A DNA stretch of 64,000 nucleotides. Source: Bacteroidota bacterium (GTDB lineage Bacteria; Bacteroidota; Bacteroidia; Cytophagales; Cyclobacteriaceae). The DNA is taken from assembly GCA_016178785.1 (NCBI GenBank), contig JACOSO010000032.1, positions 1 through 64,000 on the forward strand, given 5' to 3'. Positions 39,639-46,877 of this stretch are shown one piece after another. The translations under genes and the position numbers were made by a program. The notes under the pieces are model-generated. The model saw only the letters and a list, made by a program, of their open reading frames with translations. It did not search any database and was not told the DNA's origin. Position 1 is the first letter of the stretch; each line of letters starts with the position of its first letter.

Positions 39639-40931
39639 CTATTTTGCAACACCTGCTTCCATCAATAAAGTCAGTAATACAAACTTGATTCCATCCGCGC
39701 CTTTCTCGTTGAGCCACCATTCATCCAACGAATGCTCATGTTCACTTCTCCCGCCACTACCCACAGTGATAGCAGGAATGCCGCGAGCGATAGGTATGTT
39801 GGCGTTAGTAGAGACTACATCAAGTTTTGCAGGTGACGATGTGAAATAACTTGACGCAGCAAGTGCTCGCTGTACTATAGCTTCGTTAGGTGATGTTGTG
39901 CCTGATGGGCGATTACCGATTGCCTGCAACAAGAGCGTAAGTGTTGGACCTTTTTTGATACCGCGGTTGTATTCATCCACTCCCTTTTTCATTGCCACCT
40001 TGAAAATGGAGTCAATCTTTCTTAATTGAGAAGGACTCGATGAGCGCATATCTATTTCTGCCCAAGACTCAAATGGAATTGAATTAACCGATGTACCACC
40101 GCCTGTGCGCCCAACATTGAAACTGGTTTTAATACCTGTTGTTGTAAAGCGTGAAGCTTCATCTGAAAAATAATTAAGTGCTTTGGCCATGGCACTGTGA
40201 GGGTTGCCCAAACCAAAAGCTCCCCACGAGTGGCCGCCAGGCCCAGTGATTGTTGCCTTGTAGCGCACAGAGCCAAGTGCGCCATTCACTACTTGATCGA
40301 TATCGGTGCCATCAACTGAAATCCATGAGTCGATTTTGAGTCTACTTTTTTCAACTACATATTTTACGCCACGCAGGTCACCGAGGCCTTCTTCACCAAG
40401 ACTTGTCACAAAGAGCACATCATCAGTTGTTTTAAGGTTGGATTTCTCCATGGCCTTGAGCACGGTGAGTATAGTAATCAAGCCTCGCGTGTCATCAGCG
40501 ATGCCAGGTGCAAATAGCGTGTCGCCTTTTTGTTTTACAGTTACATCGGTACCTTCAGGGAAGACAGTATCGAGGTGCGCATCGAGTACTACGGTTCGGA
40601 TGCTTTTCGTGCCCTTGCGAAGCGCGAGTACATTTCCCAATGAATCGATCCACACTTTATCAGCTTTCGCTTCCTCAAGCATCTTCTTGAAATACTGCGC
40701 GCGTTTTTCTTCTTTGAATGGAGGCGCAGGGATTTGAGTGAGTTCAATATGTTCTTTGCGCGTAAGAGGTTCAAGCTGATCGATGATGGCGAAAGCATCT
40801 TTTACCAATTTATTTTTGGTGAGCTCGATAACTTTTAATTCATATTCAGTTTTCTTCAGCTCAGATTTCTTTTGAGCTGAAATAGTTGATAGAGTTAGAA
40901 CACAAAGCAGGAAAAGAAAAGATTTTCTCAT
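39639..40931 (-). CDS. M20 family metallopeptidase, exported
   Basis: 430 residues with signal peptide MRKSFLFLLCVLTLSTISAQ. The M20 di-zinc site is complete: LDAHLDTVFPEG (His, Asp), GIADDTRGL (bridging Asp), TSLGEEGLGDLRG (catalytic Glu and ligand Glu), and HEHSLDEW at the C-terminus. The dimerisation lid lies about 225-340 (KATITGPGGHSWGAFGLG, SVNSIPFESWAEIDMRS). It probably trims peptides or acylated amino acids outside the cytoplasm. The segment after the signal (about 40-75) is helical and not part of the catalytic fold. Confidence 0.93.
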   Translation of the reverse strand: MRKSFLFLLCVLTLSTISAQKKSELKKTEYELKVIELTKNKLVKDAFAIIDQLEPLTRKEHIELTQIPAPPFKEEKRAQYFKKMLEEAKADKVWIDSLGNVLALRKGTKSIRTVVLDAHLDTVFPEGTDVTVKQKGDTLFAPGIADDTRGLITILTVLKAMEKSNLKTTDDVLFVTSLGEEGLGDLRGVKYVVEKSRLKIDSWISVDGTDIDQVVNGALGSVRYKATITGPGGHSWGAFGLGNPHSAMAKALNYFSDEASRFTTTGIKTSFNVGRTGGGTSVNSIPFESWAEIDMRSSSPSQLRKIDSIFKVAMKKGVDEYNRGIKKGPTLTLLLQAIGNRPSGTTSPNEAIVQRALAASSYFTSSPAKLDVVSTNANIPIARGIPAITVGSGGRSEHEHSLDEWWLNEKGADGIKFVLLTLLMEAGVAK

Positions 40932-41002
40932 GGGAGTAGATTATGAATGTCAATGGTAATGAAAAGTGGTGAGCAGTACAAGATGAAATGATGCACGCCA
41001 CC

Positions 41003-41488
41003 TCACAATTTCTGGTGCATGATATAGGCATTGACTAACCCTAACGTACTATGTTGAAAAGCCTCCGGAATTTCACCAATGATTTTAAATCCGATCTCTT
41101 GCCACAAGCGCACAGCCCGTTCGTTTGTTTTCACTACAATATTAAACTGCATCGCTTTGTATCCGAGCCTGCGTGCCTCGTCTATTGAAAAAAGCCCCAT
41201 CGCTCGACCAACTCCTTTGCCATAGTTGCCAGGAAGGGTGGCGTATCCTGCATTCACAATGTGCGAACCTAATCCTGGCTGGTTGTCTTGCATAAAGAAT
41301 GTTCCGACTACGCGACCGTCTTGTATCGCGGAATAGGTACGCTTTGTTTTTGCAAGCCAATAATCAAGCAATTCTTCTTTGGAAGAAGATGGTGAGTACG
41401 CGAAGGCATCACCTTTTTTAACAATCGCGTGAAGTATTTCTCCGATTTGGTCTTTGTCTTCAGGAAGGAATTTTCTGATCTCTAACAT
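41003..41488 (-). CDS. GNAT family N-acetyltransferase
   Basis: 161 residues. The acetyl-CoA binding motif A reads ATLPGNYGKGVGRAMGLFSIDEAR (in part; the Q/RxxGxG/A form NYGKGVG), followed by GYKAMQFNIVVKTNERAVRLWQEIGF, the usual motif B. It starts MLEIRKFLPEDKDQIGEIL, a standard GNAT opening. Substrate cannot be told. Upstream it faces the large palindrome region. Confidence 0.92.
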   Translation of the reverse strand: MLEIRKFLPEDKDQIGEILHAIVKKGDAFAYSPSSSKEELLDYWLAKTKRTYSAIQDGRVVGTFFMQDNQPGLGSHIVNAGYATLPGNYGKGVGRAMGLFSIDEARRLGYKAMQFNIVVKTNERAVRLWQEIGFKIIGEIPEAFQHSTLGLVNAYIMHQKL

Positions 41489-41784
41489 AGCACGGTTTGT
41501 AGGAGCCGAAAGATAATATTTGTTTACGCCAAAGTCGTTTAGTTAAGGGCTTGTAAGTTCAGGACCAGTTAACGACATTGATTCAAGATTTAAAATTCGA
41601 GATTCAACATTGTTGAACTAAGCTAATTTTGAATCTTGAATCTGGAACTTAGAATTGCCCCGCTTAACGATTGGCCGTCAAGCTAACGAGTATCCGAAGA
41701 GCGTGCTTAACGATTCCATCGTTGGGTGCAAGTGCGCGACCGGACACGTGCGTTTCATTGTTGTTGGGTGCACGCGCGAATGTC

Positions 41785-41828
41785 GACTCAGGGGGATTTG
41801 ATCGCTGGCGATCAAATCCCCCTGAGTC
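41785..41828. repeat. 21-bp perfect hairpin
   Basis: Left arm 41785-41805 and right arm 41808-41828 are exact complements over 21 bases with TG between; the apex reads CGCTGGCG. Among the longest perfect palindromes in the window. Confidence 0.95.
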
Positions 41829-41834
41829 GTCTTT

Positions 41835-41880
41835 TTGCTTTCTCTTCAAAGGTCGCTGGCGACCCTTGAAGAGAAAGCAA
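41835..41880. repeat. 22-bp hairpin with the same apex
   Basis: Arms 41835-41856 and 41859-41880 pair at 21 of 22 positions, with TG between and apex CGCTGGCG, the same as the hairpin six bases to its left although the stems differ. Confidence 0.95.
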
Positions 41881-42050
41881 AATACAAAGCGCGGACTACC
41901 CGTTATTTCACTGAACTAAAATCAGAACCCGCGCTAAAGCACTGCTAGTTCGGGCTTATCAGTTGGGCACGGTTATTATCTTAACTTGACGGCCAATGTC
42001 GTTTACTTAAACAATTACTCTTCGCGTCCTTGACATTGACTTGAAGGCTA

Positions 42051-42068
42051 TGGTCGGAAGACCTGACT
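42051..42068. repeat. short hairpin motif, copy 2
   Basis: TGGTCGGAAGACCTGACT: GGTC-GGAA-GACC stem with a GNRA-like loop, 14 bases past the stop of the FG-GAP gene. Confidence 0.6.
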
Positions 42069-42081
42069 GTCACTCAAAGAA

Positions 42082-43602
42082 TCAACTAGTCTTTTTGAAG
42101 TGTTTGTTTTTTAGGAACAACAAACTAACCGGATGATTTTTCCAACGATCGAGTAAAACCTTGTTTTGAGGATTGAAATTCAAAGCGCCTAAAAGTATGT
42201 CTTCGTCATTGTCATGATCAAAATCTCCGGTTTCAAGAACAAGCCACCTACCATCACTTGCGTGTGTTGTAACATAGGGTGAGAAATTGCCATGCTTGTT
42301 TTCGAAGTAGATAAATGATTCTAAAGGGTTGCGCATAAAATCAGGGAAGAAAGAAATCACAGCGATATCTAAATCACCGTCTTGATCGAAATCTCTCGCG
42401 GCCGACCACGAAGCCCCATTAATTGGATAAAACCAAGACTCCTTGAAATTGAAGTTCCCATCGTTCAATAATATTCGTACACCATGATAAGGCTTCAACA
42501 CTTTTGAGTAATCGGCATTATCACCATTGGTAACCAAAATATCGAAATGGCCATCCTTGTTGAAGTCCGCAATTTCAAAATAACTTACTCCGTAAACGGG
42601 GGGGAATGCAATCAGCTGCTGTTTTTCGAAATTAAAGTCACCGCGATTCCAATAGATGTTAATGCATTCATTTCCTTGAGAGAAGAGCGTGATCAAGTCA
42701 GGTTTTTTGTCTCCATTCATGTCGCGCACGATTACTTTTCGAGCCCCGGGAACGGCCTCCAGCGTGTGTAATTTATAGGTTCCATTTTTTTGTTCATAAA
42801 CGGCAAGTCTCCCTGTATAATTGCCAAACTCACAGACTACTACCTCATCGGTATTATCGAGATTTAAATCCGCAGTTTCAAAATAGACAGGTCGCCTCAA
42901 GGAGTCTATTAGCACTTTGGAGTCCTTTTTGAGCATATCTATTTCAACCAGCTCCCCACTTGTGGCATCATTAGGATCCATGATTCCCATCTCAAGGCAC
43001 CACACCTTTGATTTTTTTGATCGAATGCAGGAGGGTGGGCTGTCAATCGAAAAATTATCTTTTACATTAAGATTTTCATCCAATAGTTGCATGGTATTCC
43101 TTCGGCCACCAACAAATGTTCGTCCCATCGAGTCTCGCATAACCAAACAATTCAGCGGGAGCAAATCTTTTGATTGCACCGCGATTGCCTCAAACTGAGT
43201 GAGGAAATCAGGTGCGACCCTGGGAAGAGCAACCAATGAATCCGGAGCGTTCTGAACAAAATAGTCAGCGATTAATAAAAAATCTTTTTCATCAAGAAGT
43301 GGCGCGCTAGGCGCAAAAGAATAGGCATCAGCAAGTTCATCAAAATTTTTGTTGCTGTTAGCCAGATTGAAGAGCCCCATTCGGAAGGCCATTTCAGGCA
43401 GCACGGATTTCTTCCAGGTAAGCTTGTCAAGCATTTCAGGTGGTGTGAACTGATGGCAACTGCCACAATACTGTTTGGCCAAAACTTCCCCTGATTTTTT
43501 CCGAAGGTTGCAGCTTAAAAAAATAATGGAGATTGCTATCGTGAATACTGAACCAATAAGTACTGCATTAATCGTTCTGCCTCGGCTGAAATTGTTACAC
43601 AT
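42082..43602 (-). CDS. cytochrome c/FG-GAP (VCBS) repeat lipoprotein
   Basis: About 506 residues from ATG 43602; a GTG at 43611 is also in frame. A hydrophobic segment ends in lipobox IIFLSC (about Cys31), followed by a heme-binding CGSCH (QYCGSCHQFTPPE, about 46-50). The rest is a beta-propeller of FG-GAP/VCBS repeats with calcium-type loops: DLNLDNTDEVVV, DMNGDKKPDLIT, DFNKDGHFDILV, DFDQDGDLDIAV and DFDHDNDEDILL. A c-type heme on a lipoprotein propeller suggests an outer-membrane or periplasmic redox protein; the electron partner and substrate are unknown. Only one CxxCH is present. Confidence 0.9.
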   Translation of the reverse strand: MCNNFSRGRTINAVLIGSVFTIAISIIFLSCNLRKKSGEVLAKQYCGSCHQFTPPEMLDKLTWKKSVLPEMAFRMGLFNLANSNKNFDELADAYSFAPSAPLLDEKDFLLIADYFVQNAPDSLVALPRVAPDFLTQFEAIAVQSKDLLPLNCLVMRDSMGRTFVGGRRNTMQLLDENLNVKDNFSIDSPPSCIRSKKSKVWCLEMGIMDPNDATSGELVEIDMLKKDSKVLIDSLRRPVYFETADLNLDNTDEVVVCEFGNYTGRLAVYEQKNGTYKLHTLEAVPGARKVIVRDMNGDKKPDLITLFSQGNECINIYWNRGDFNFEKQQLIAFPPVYGVSYFEIADFNKDGHFDILVTNGDNADYSKVLKPYHGVRILLNDGNFNFKESWFYPINGASWSAARDFDQDGDLDIAVISFFPDFMRNPLESFIYFENKHGNFSPYVTTHASDGRWLVLETGDFDHDNDEDILLGALNFNPQNKVLLDRWKNHPVSLLFLKNKHFKKTS

Positions 43603-43621
43603 GTTTTCCACTTTTTAAACG

Positions 43622-43629
43622 CAAAAATA
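43622..43629 (-). promoter_or_regulatory. -7 box for the cytochrome c/FG-GAP gene
   Basis: TATTTTTG on the minus strand, perfect TAnnTTTG, 19 bases before ATG 43602 (10 before the alternative GTG). No -33 match. Confidence 0.5.
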
Positions 43630-43798
43630 ATTTGAGATGAAGTCGTTTATGATCGATGTTTAATTGATTGAGGTCACTTTCAAAGCGAGTTCTTTTCTGC
43701 TTTAAGTTAATGTTTTGAATTTAGATTAAAGCCAAGTCCAGGCAATTTCAAATCACTGTGTCAAACGTCATCTCTCGCAGAGGAGGATCAACCCATCA

Positions 43799-43824
43799 AA
43801 TCGTCTCAGAAACGGGAGACGATT
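43799..43824. repeat. 9-bp hairpin in the 43603-43891 gap
   Basis: AATCGTCTC (43799-43807) and GAGACGATT (43816-43824) are exact complements around 8 bases. It lies past the toxin gene end; with no T-run it is a weak terminator candidate. Nothing else is seen in this 289-base gap except the short motif copy at 43871. Confidence 0.6.
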
Positions 43825-43870
43825 CTTGACAATGAGATTTTACAACCTGAAGTTTCATAGACCGCGTGGA

Positions 43871-43888
43871 GTCAGGTTAGAAGACTTG
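43871..43888. repeat. short hairpin motif, copy 3
   Basis: GTCAGGTTAGAAGACTTG, three bases beyond the RelE/ParE gene's stop codon; the two changes against copy 2 keep pairing through G-U wobbles. Confidence 0.6.
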
Positions 43889-43891
43889 CAG

Positions 43892-44194
43892 TTATAATTT
43901 CAATTTTTTCGGATTCTGTCTCGGATCAAAAAGAGTTATGATGGAGACCACGTTGCCCTTTGTTTCGTAATAAATTACAGCGTGTTTGGTTAATACAGAT
44001 TTCCTAACCTCTCTTCTTTTAGCAGTTTTCGGAAACAGCCTTGGATTGATTACAATTAATTCAAGTCGCTTGTCGAGTCGTCTGGCAAAATTCTGAATTT
44101 CTTTCTGTGTCCAGTTTTCGATGAGGTAGTTGATGATGTTTTGTAAATCCGCTAATGCCTTATCAGACCAGAACAGCTTATAACCACTTTTCAT
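43892..44194 (-). CDS. RelE/ParE family toxin
   Basis: 100 residues of the RelE/ParE fold: LFWSDKALADLQNIINYLIENW at the start, then RLDKRLELIVINPRLFPKT and a C-terminal strand pair KHAVIYYETKGNVVSIITLFDPRQNP. The DxRQNP ending is typical of the ParE-like branch that acts on gyrase, though RelE-like ribosome cleavage cannot be excluded. Its start overlaps the upstream antitoxin gene by 17 bases, the standard order for type II toxin-antitoxin pairs. Confidence 0.88.
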   Translation of the reverse strand: MKSGYKLFWSDKALADLQNIINYLIENWTQKEIQNFARRLDKRLELIVINPRLFPKTAKRREVRKSVLTKHAVIYYETKGNVVSIITLFDPRQNPKKLKL

Positions 44195-44417
44195 AAAGCT
44201 TCTTTGCTTCCTTGTGTGGCTTTACGCGACCCGCTTTGATATCAGCAAGGCCTTTGTCAATGGCTGTTTTTTCTTCTTCGGTTATTTCATTCCACCAATC
44301 TGATTTTTTTGGATTAGCTCTAAGCATTTTTAGTCGTTCAATGGAAGTACTGTCTTTCAGACTGGTTACCCATTTGATAATCTCCAGCTTCTCTTTTTCT
44401 AAGGTTGATTTGTTCAT
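44178..44417 (-). CDS. antitoxin of the RelE/ParE pair
   Basis: 79 residues, charged and helical. The C-terminal stretch SDWWNEITEEEKTAIDKGLADIKAGRVKPHKEAKKLYEKWL (in part: ITEEEKTAIDKGLADIKAGR) matches the addiction-module proteins that pair with ParE-like toxins. No clear DNA-binding ribbon at the N-terminus, so autoregulation may be weak. It overlaps the toxin gene by 17 bases. Confidence 0.82.
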   Translation of the reverse strand: MNKSTLEKEKLEIIKWVTSLKDSTSIERLKMLRANPKKSDWWNEITEEEKTAIDKGLADIKAGRVKPHKEAKKLYEKWL

Positions 44418-44542
44418 ATGCCGCTAATCTTTCTCGAAGTTATAAAAAATTGGAGAAATGATTTTCAAGCATCGGGTCGGTAAGCCCTGATTGGCGTGGA
44501 AAGATTTTGCAAATTTGAGTTAAAAATTATTTCAATCAACTT

Positions 44543-44890
44543 ATGGCGGTAAGTAATCTGCAAGTGCTGGATATAATTGAGGTGATGGAAAGTTTTCTTC
44601 TAAGAAAACGCCCACCTGAACAAATCAGGCCGAAACTAGACATTGTTTATAAGATTGATGGGCAAAGTGTGATTGTTAACGAAGTTCGGCCAAGGTGGAA
44701 CAACCCTTCGGAAATTGTTGAGCATGGTGTGGCCAAGGCTACATTTGTGAAAGCCAAGAACCATTGGAAAATATTTTGGCTTCGCGCAGATTTGAAATGG
44801 CACTCTTACAATCCGAAACCTACAGTAAAGGCGCTAAAGGATTTTGTAAAACTGATCGAAGAAGATGCGCACCATTGTTTTTGGGGATAG
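44543..44890 (+). CDS. DUF3024 domain protein
   Basis: 115 residues matching DUF3024: RKRPPEQIRPKLDIVYKIDGQSVIVNEVRPRW, KATFVKAKNHWKIFWLRADLKWHSY and the C-terminal LIEEDAHHCFWG (each in part). The spaced His/Cys at the end (HHCFWG) is conserved in the family; function unknown. It runs into the remains of a nucleotidyltransferase gene on the other strand. Confidence 0.9.
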   Translation: MAVSNLQVLDIIEVMESFLLRKRPPEQIRPKLDIVYKIDGQSVIVNEVRPRWNNPSEIVEHGVAKATFVKAKNHWKIFWLRADLKWHSYNPKPTVKALKDFVKLIEEDAHHCFWG

Positions 44891-44897
44891 TATCCCT

Positions 44898-45061
44898 TGG
44901 ATCTGCGATATTCAATTCAACGATCACGTCAATATCACTTTTTACCGGATCGAAATGATCTGTTATTGACGATCCGAAGGCATACATTTACTCACCTTAT
45001 GCTCATGGCATAAACTGATGAAGTCAGCTAGCTTCTCTTTTATCAGTGAGTCGATATTCAT
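44898..45061 (-). pseudogene. remnant of a MNT-type nucleotidyltransferase gene
   Basis: From ATG 45061 the minus strand reads MNIDSLIKEKLADFISLCHE, HKVSK, then after losing one base near 44985 it continues YAFGSSITDHFDPVKSDID and VIVELNIADP. This is the N-terminal half of a minimal nucleotidyltransferase with the GSS...SDID catalytic motif. The frame breaks at the missing T and the sequence stops resembling the family at about 44898, where the DUF3024 gene ends. It is both frameshifted and cut short. Such proteins form MNT-HEPN toxin-antitoxin pairs; no HEPN gene is nearby. Confidence 0.82.
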
Positions 45062-45155
45062 AGATCAAAGATAATGAAAACTCAAGGTTCTTGGCTTGCT
45101 TTTAGAACGATTCCAAGTAGTGTCTAGCCACGGGCACTGACATTGAGTTTAATTC

Positions 45156-45179
45156 GCGGAGTCCGAAGCGAGACTCCGC
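45156..45179. repeat. 8-bp perfect hairpin
   Basis: GCGGAGTC and GACTCCGC flank CGAAGCGA between the nucleotidyltransferase remnant and the RidA gene. It is past the RidA gene end and may terminate it, though without a T-run. Confidence 0.6.
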
Positions 45180-45249
45180 TAAGAAGAAGACGCTTGTGAC
45201 GCTCGTTTCGTTACCTACCATAAATTAACAGACTGACCTTGCGGAAAAT

Positions 45250-45630
45250 TCACATTTCTGCGATGCACTCGACAGAAATCAAAATACCTGCAGGAAAGGG
45301 CATCACTTGAGGAGTGCTTCGGGCAGGTGCATTGTCCGGAAAAAATTCTGCATAAACTTTGTTCAATGACGCGAAGTCGTTTCCTGCTACCATAAACACT
45401 GTGGTCTTTACCACTTTCGACAGGCTCGAACCAGCATCCTCCAAAATAGTTTTTATGTTGGAGAAAGCTTGCCTTGCCTGGGCTTCAAAATTATCGCTGA
45501 CTACTTTTCCGCTGGAAAGATCTAACCCGGGAGTACCGGAAAGAAAGATGAAGTTGTTGGCCACAACCGCCTGAGGGAATACATCGCTCATGCGTGGTGC
45601 TTTGGGTGTGTTAATTATCTTTTTGCTCAT
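45250..45630 (-). CDS. RidA family protein (YjgF/YER057c/UK114)
   Basis: 126 residues; removes reactive enamine/imine intermediates or acts on related small molecules, depending on the subgroup. Family motifs: AVVANNFIFLSGTPGLD, QARQAFSNIKTILEDAGSSLSKVVKTTVFM, and APARSTPQVMPFP with the substrate-binding Arg. RidA proper has a conserved Glu near the C-terminus, here in SVECIAEM. It is a single gene. Subgroup cannot be fixed by eye. Confidence 0.93.
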   Translation of the reverse strand: MSKKIINTPKAPRMSDVFPQAVVANNFIFLSGTPGLDLSSGKVVSDNFEAQARQAFSNIKTILEDAGSSLSKVVKTTVFMVAGNDFASLNKVYAEFFPDNAPARSTPQVMPFPAGILISVECIAEM

Positions 45631-45730
45631 GGGATAAAGTGTTGCCGGTAAATTAAATTTTTTCCCGATAGCAAATGAAGAAATTGGGATAATTGGTCAG
45701 GCGACCCAACAGTAAATTAGGGTTGAAGTT

Positions 45731-46231
45731 TTAAACCTTTGTCATGTCAATCCAATAATGGTGAAAAGACGTCTTGTCTTCAACGCCCACCTTCAGGAAA
45801 GCAGCAAATTCTTTTAGCCCCACCACGAGATCTTTCTTGTTGGTTGTCTCCCGTAAATCAAGGGTATGGTTATCGAAAATCAGTGTGGCAGTAAAGGTCG
45901 ACCAATTAATTGTTCTATCAGGTCCCAATGGAGGAACCACTTTTTGCGAGAAGTTTCCCCGGGTGATCACTATCCTGTGTATCGCGTTAAACTTTTTTGC
46001 ATCGTAATTCATTTTCAATCCAAGAACCGACAGGTAGTCTTCATATTTTTTTTCGGTTAGCGATATCTTGGTTACATAATTAGTTGTCAAGATCAGCACG
46101 CCCAACAGTATCAGTATGGCACACCAAATGGGTTGTTGTATTAGGAATAGATAGATTCCGCCTGCGAAAGCAACGGGCGTGAAATATTTCATTTTTTTCG
46201 GAAAGTAGGAGTGAGTGATTTTTTTAGTCAT
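45731..46231 (-). CDS. membrane protein, hypothetical
   Basis: 166 residues with two close membrane helices (about 18-32 and 37-50: FAGGIYLFLI, CAILILLGVLILTT). The rest is a soluble beta-rich part (KISLTEKKYEDYLSVLGLKM, ATLIFDNHTLDLRETTNKKDL) reminiscent of PH-like domains that follow two helices. No firm family. It is divergent from the HXXEE gene. Confidence 0.65.
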   Translation of the reverse strand: MTKKITHSYFPKKMKYFTPVAFAGGIYLFLIQQPIWCAILILLGVLILTTNYVTKISLTEKKYEDYLSVLGLKMNYDAKKFNAIHRIVITRGNFSQKVVPPLGPDRTINWSTFTATLIFDNHTLDLRETTNKKDLVVGLKEFAAFLKVGVEDKTSFHHYWIDMTKV

Positions 46232-46281
46232 GGGTGGCTACGAAGTTATTGAAATTCGTTGGTGAAGAACAATAACAAGGC

Positions 46282-46299
46282 GAAGGAAGACTTGACTGG
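46282..46299. repeat. short hairpin motif, copy 4 (diverged)
   Basis: GAAGGAAGACTTGACTGG, sharing GGAAGACTTGACTG with copy 2; it lies between two divergent genes, unlike the other copies. Confidence 0.4.
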
Positions 46300-46363
46300 C
46301 ACTGACAATCAGCCTTTGTTTTACTAAATTTAGGCTAGGCTTCTATCAACCCATCAGAATCTT

Positions 46364-46762
46364 GTGAGCCGCGGCATTAAAATATCCTTCTTGTTTCTTG
46401 TGCTCGTGCAGGGTCTGCACTCCATCGAAGAATATAGCGGCAGGCTTTGGGAAAATTTTCCTCCTGCCCGATTTCTTTGCAGCCTTTTTTCGGACAATCT
46501 TGAACAAAGCTTTATCATTCTTAACCTGTTTCTCTTTTTGTTTGGCATGCTGTGCTGGCTTTTTACTTTTAGGAATAAAATCAACCCTGCATTTCTCTGG
46601 GTCTGGATTGTGATTGAAATGATCAATGGTGTAGGACATCCGGCTTGGGCGATTTACACGCAAGCTTACGCTCCGGGCATGATCACATCTCCAATTCTTT
46701 TTCTGTTGGCTATTTACCTTGCTAGGCAATTAATGTCAGGTCGGAAGACTGGCATAGGATAA
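46364..46762 (+). CDS. HXXEE domain membrane protein
   Basis: 132 residues with the namesake motif HSIEE (residues 19-23) in the first helix, and helices about 5-20, 48-68, 78-95 and 105-122. The conserved NGVGHPAWAIYT (about 87-98) carries the second histidine. The family is predicted to be a membrane metal-binding or hydrolase-like protein with no proven activity. Start is GTG 46364. Its last codons overlap copy 5 of the short hairpin motif. Confidence 0.85.
   Translation: MSRGIKISFLFLVLVQGLHSIEEYSGRLWENFPPARFLCSLFSDNLEQSFIILNLFLFLFGMLCWLFTFRNKINPAFLWVWIVIEMINGVGHPAWAIYTQAYAPGMITSPILFLLAIYLARQLMSGRKTGIG
46735..46752. repeat. short hairpin motif, copy 5
   Basis: GTCAGGTCGGAAGACTGG, overlapping the C-terminal codons of the HXXEE gene. 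Confidence 0.6.
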
Positions 46763-46877
46763 GAAAAGACACTCCCTGCAAATGAGCGCCAACATAGGGT
46801 TTGGATTTTCGTGCCGTAAAACAGAGATTTGGGCTGGTTGGTCATCAGCTATAACTTGTTATAAAATATTCAAAAAA

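Larger units (their letters stand above)
41489..42081. repeat. 593-base palindrome-rich intergenic region
   Basis: No gene is seen here. An outer inverted repeat, 41670-41686 against 41981-41997, pairs at 16 of 17 positions (core TTGGCCGTCAAG). Inside are two long hairpins (41785-41828 and 41835-41880) and a direct repeat CATCGTTGGGTGCAAGTGCGCGA-like at about 41717 and 41760. An AT-rich palindrome (GATTCAAGATTTAAAATTCGAG against ATTTTGAATCTTGAATC, in part) lies at about 41580-41645. The whole looks like a non-coding, folded element. Confidence 0.8.

Noticed and set aside
41661-41740. Integron attC-like site (GCTTAAC ... GTTGGGT boxes)
   Set aside because: RYYYAAC and GTTRRRY-like heptamers occur, but the arms do not pair over the length of an attC site, there is no cassette array and no integrase gene; the palindrome explanation fits better.
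46346-46729. 127-codon frame antisense to the HXXEE gene
   Set aside because: Lys/Arg-rich shadow; the plus-strand frame has the HXXEE motif and membrane helices.
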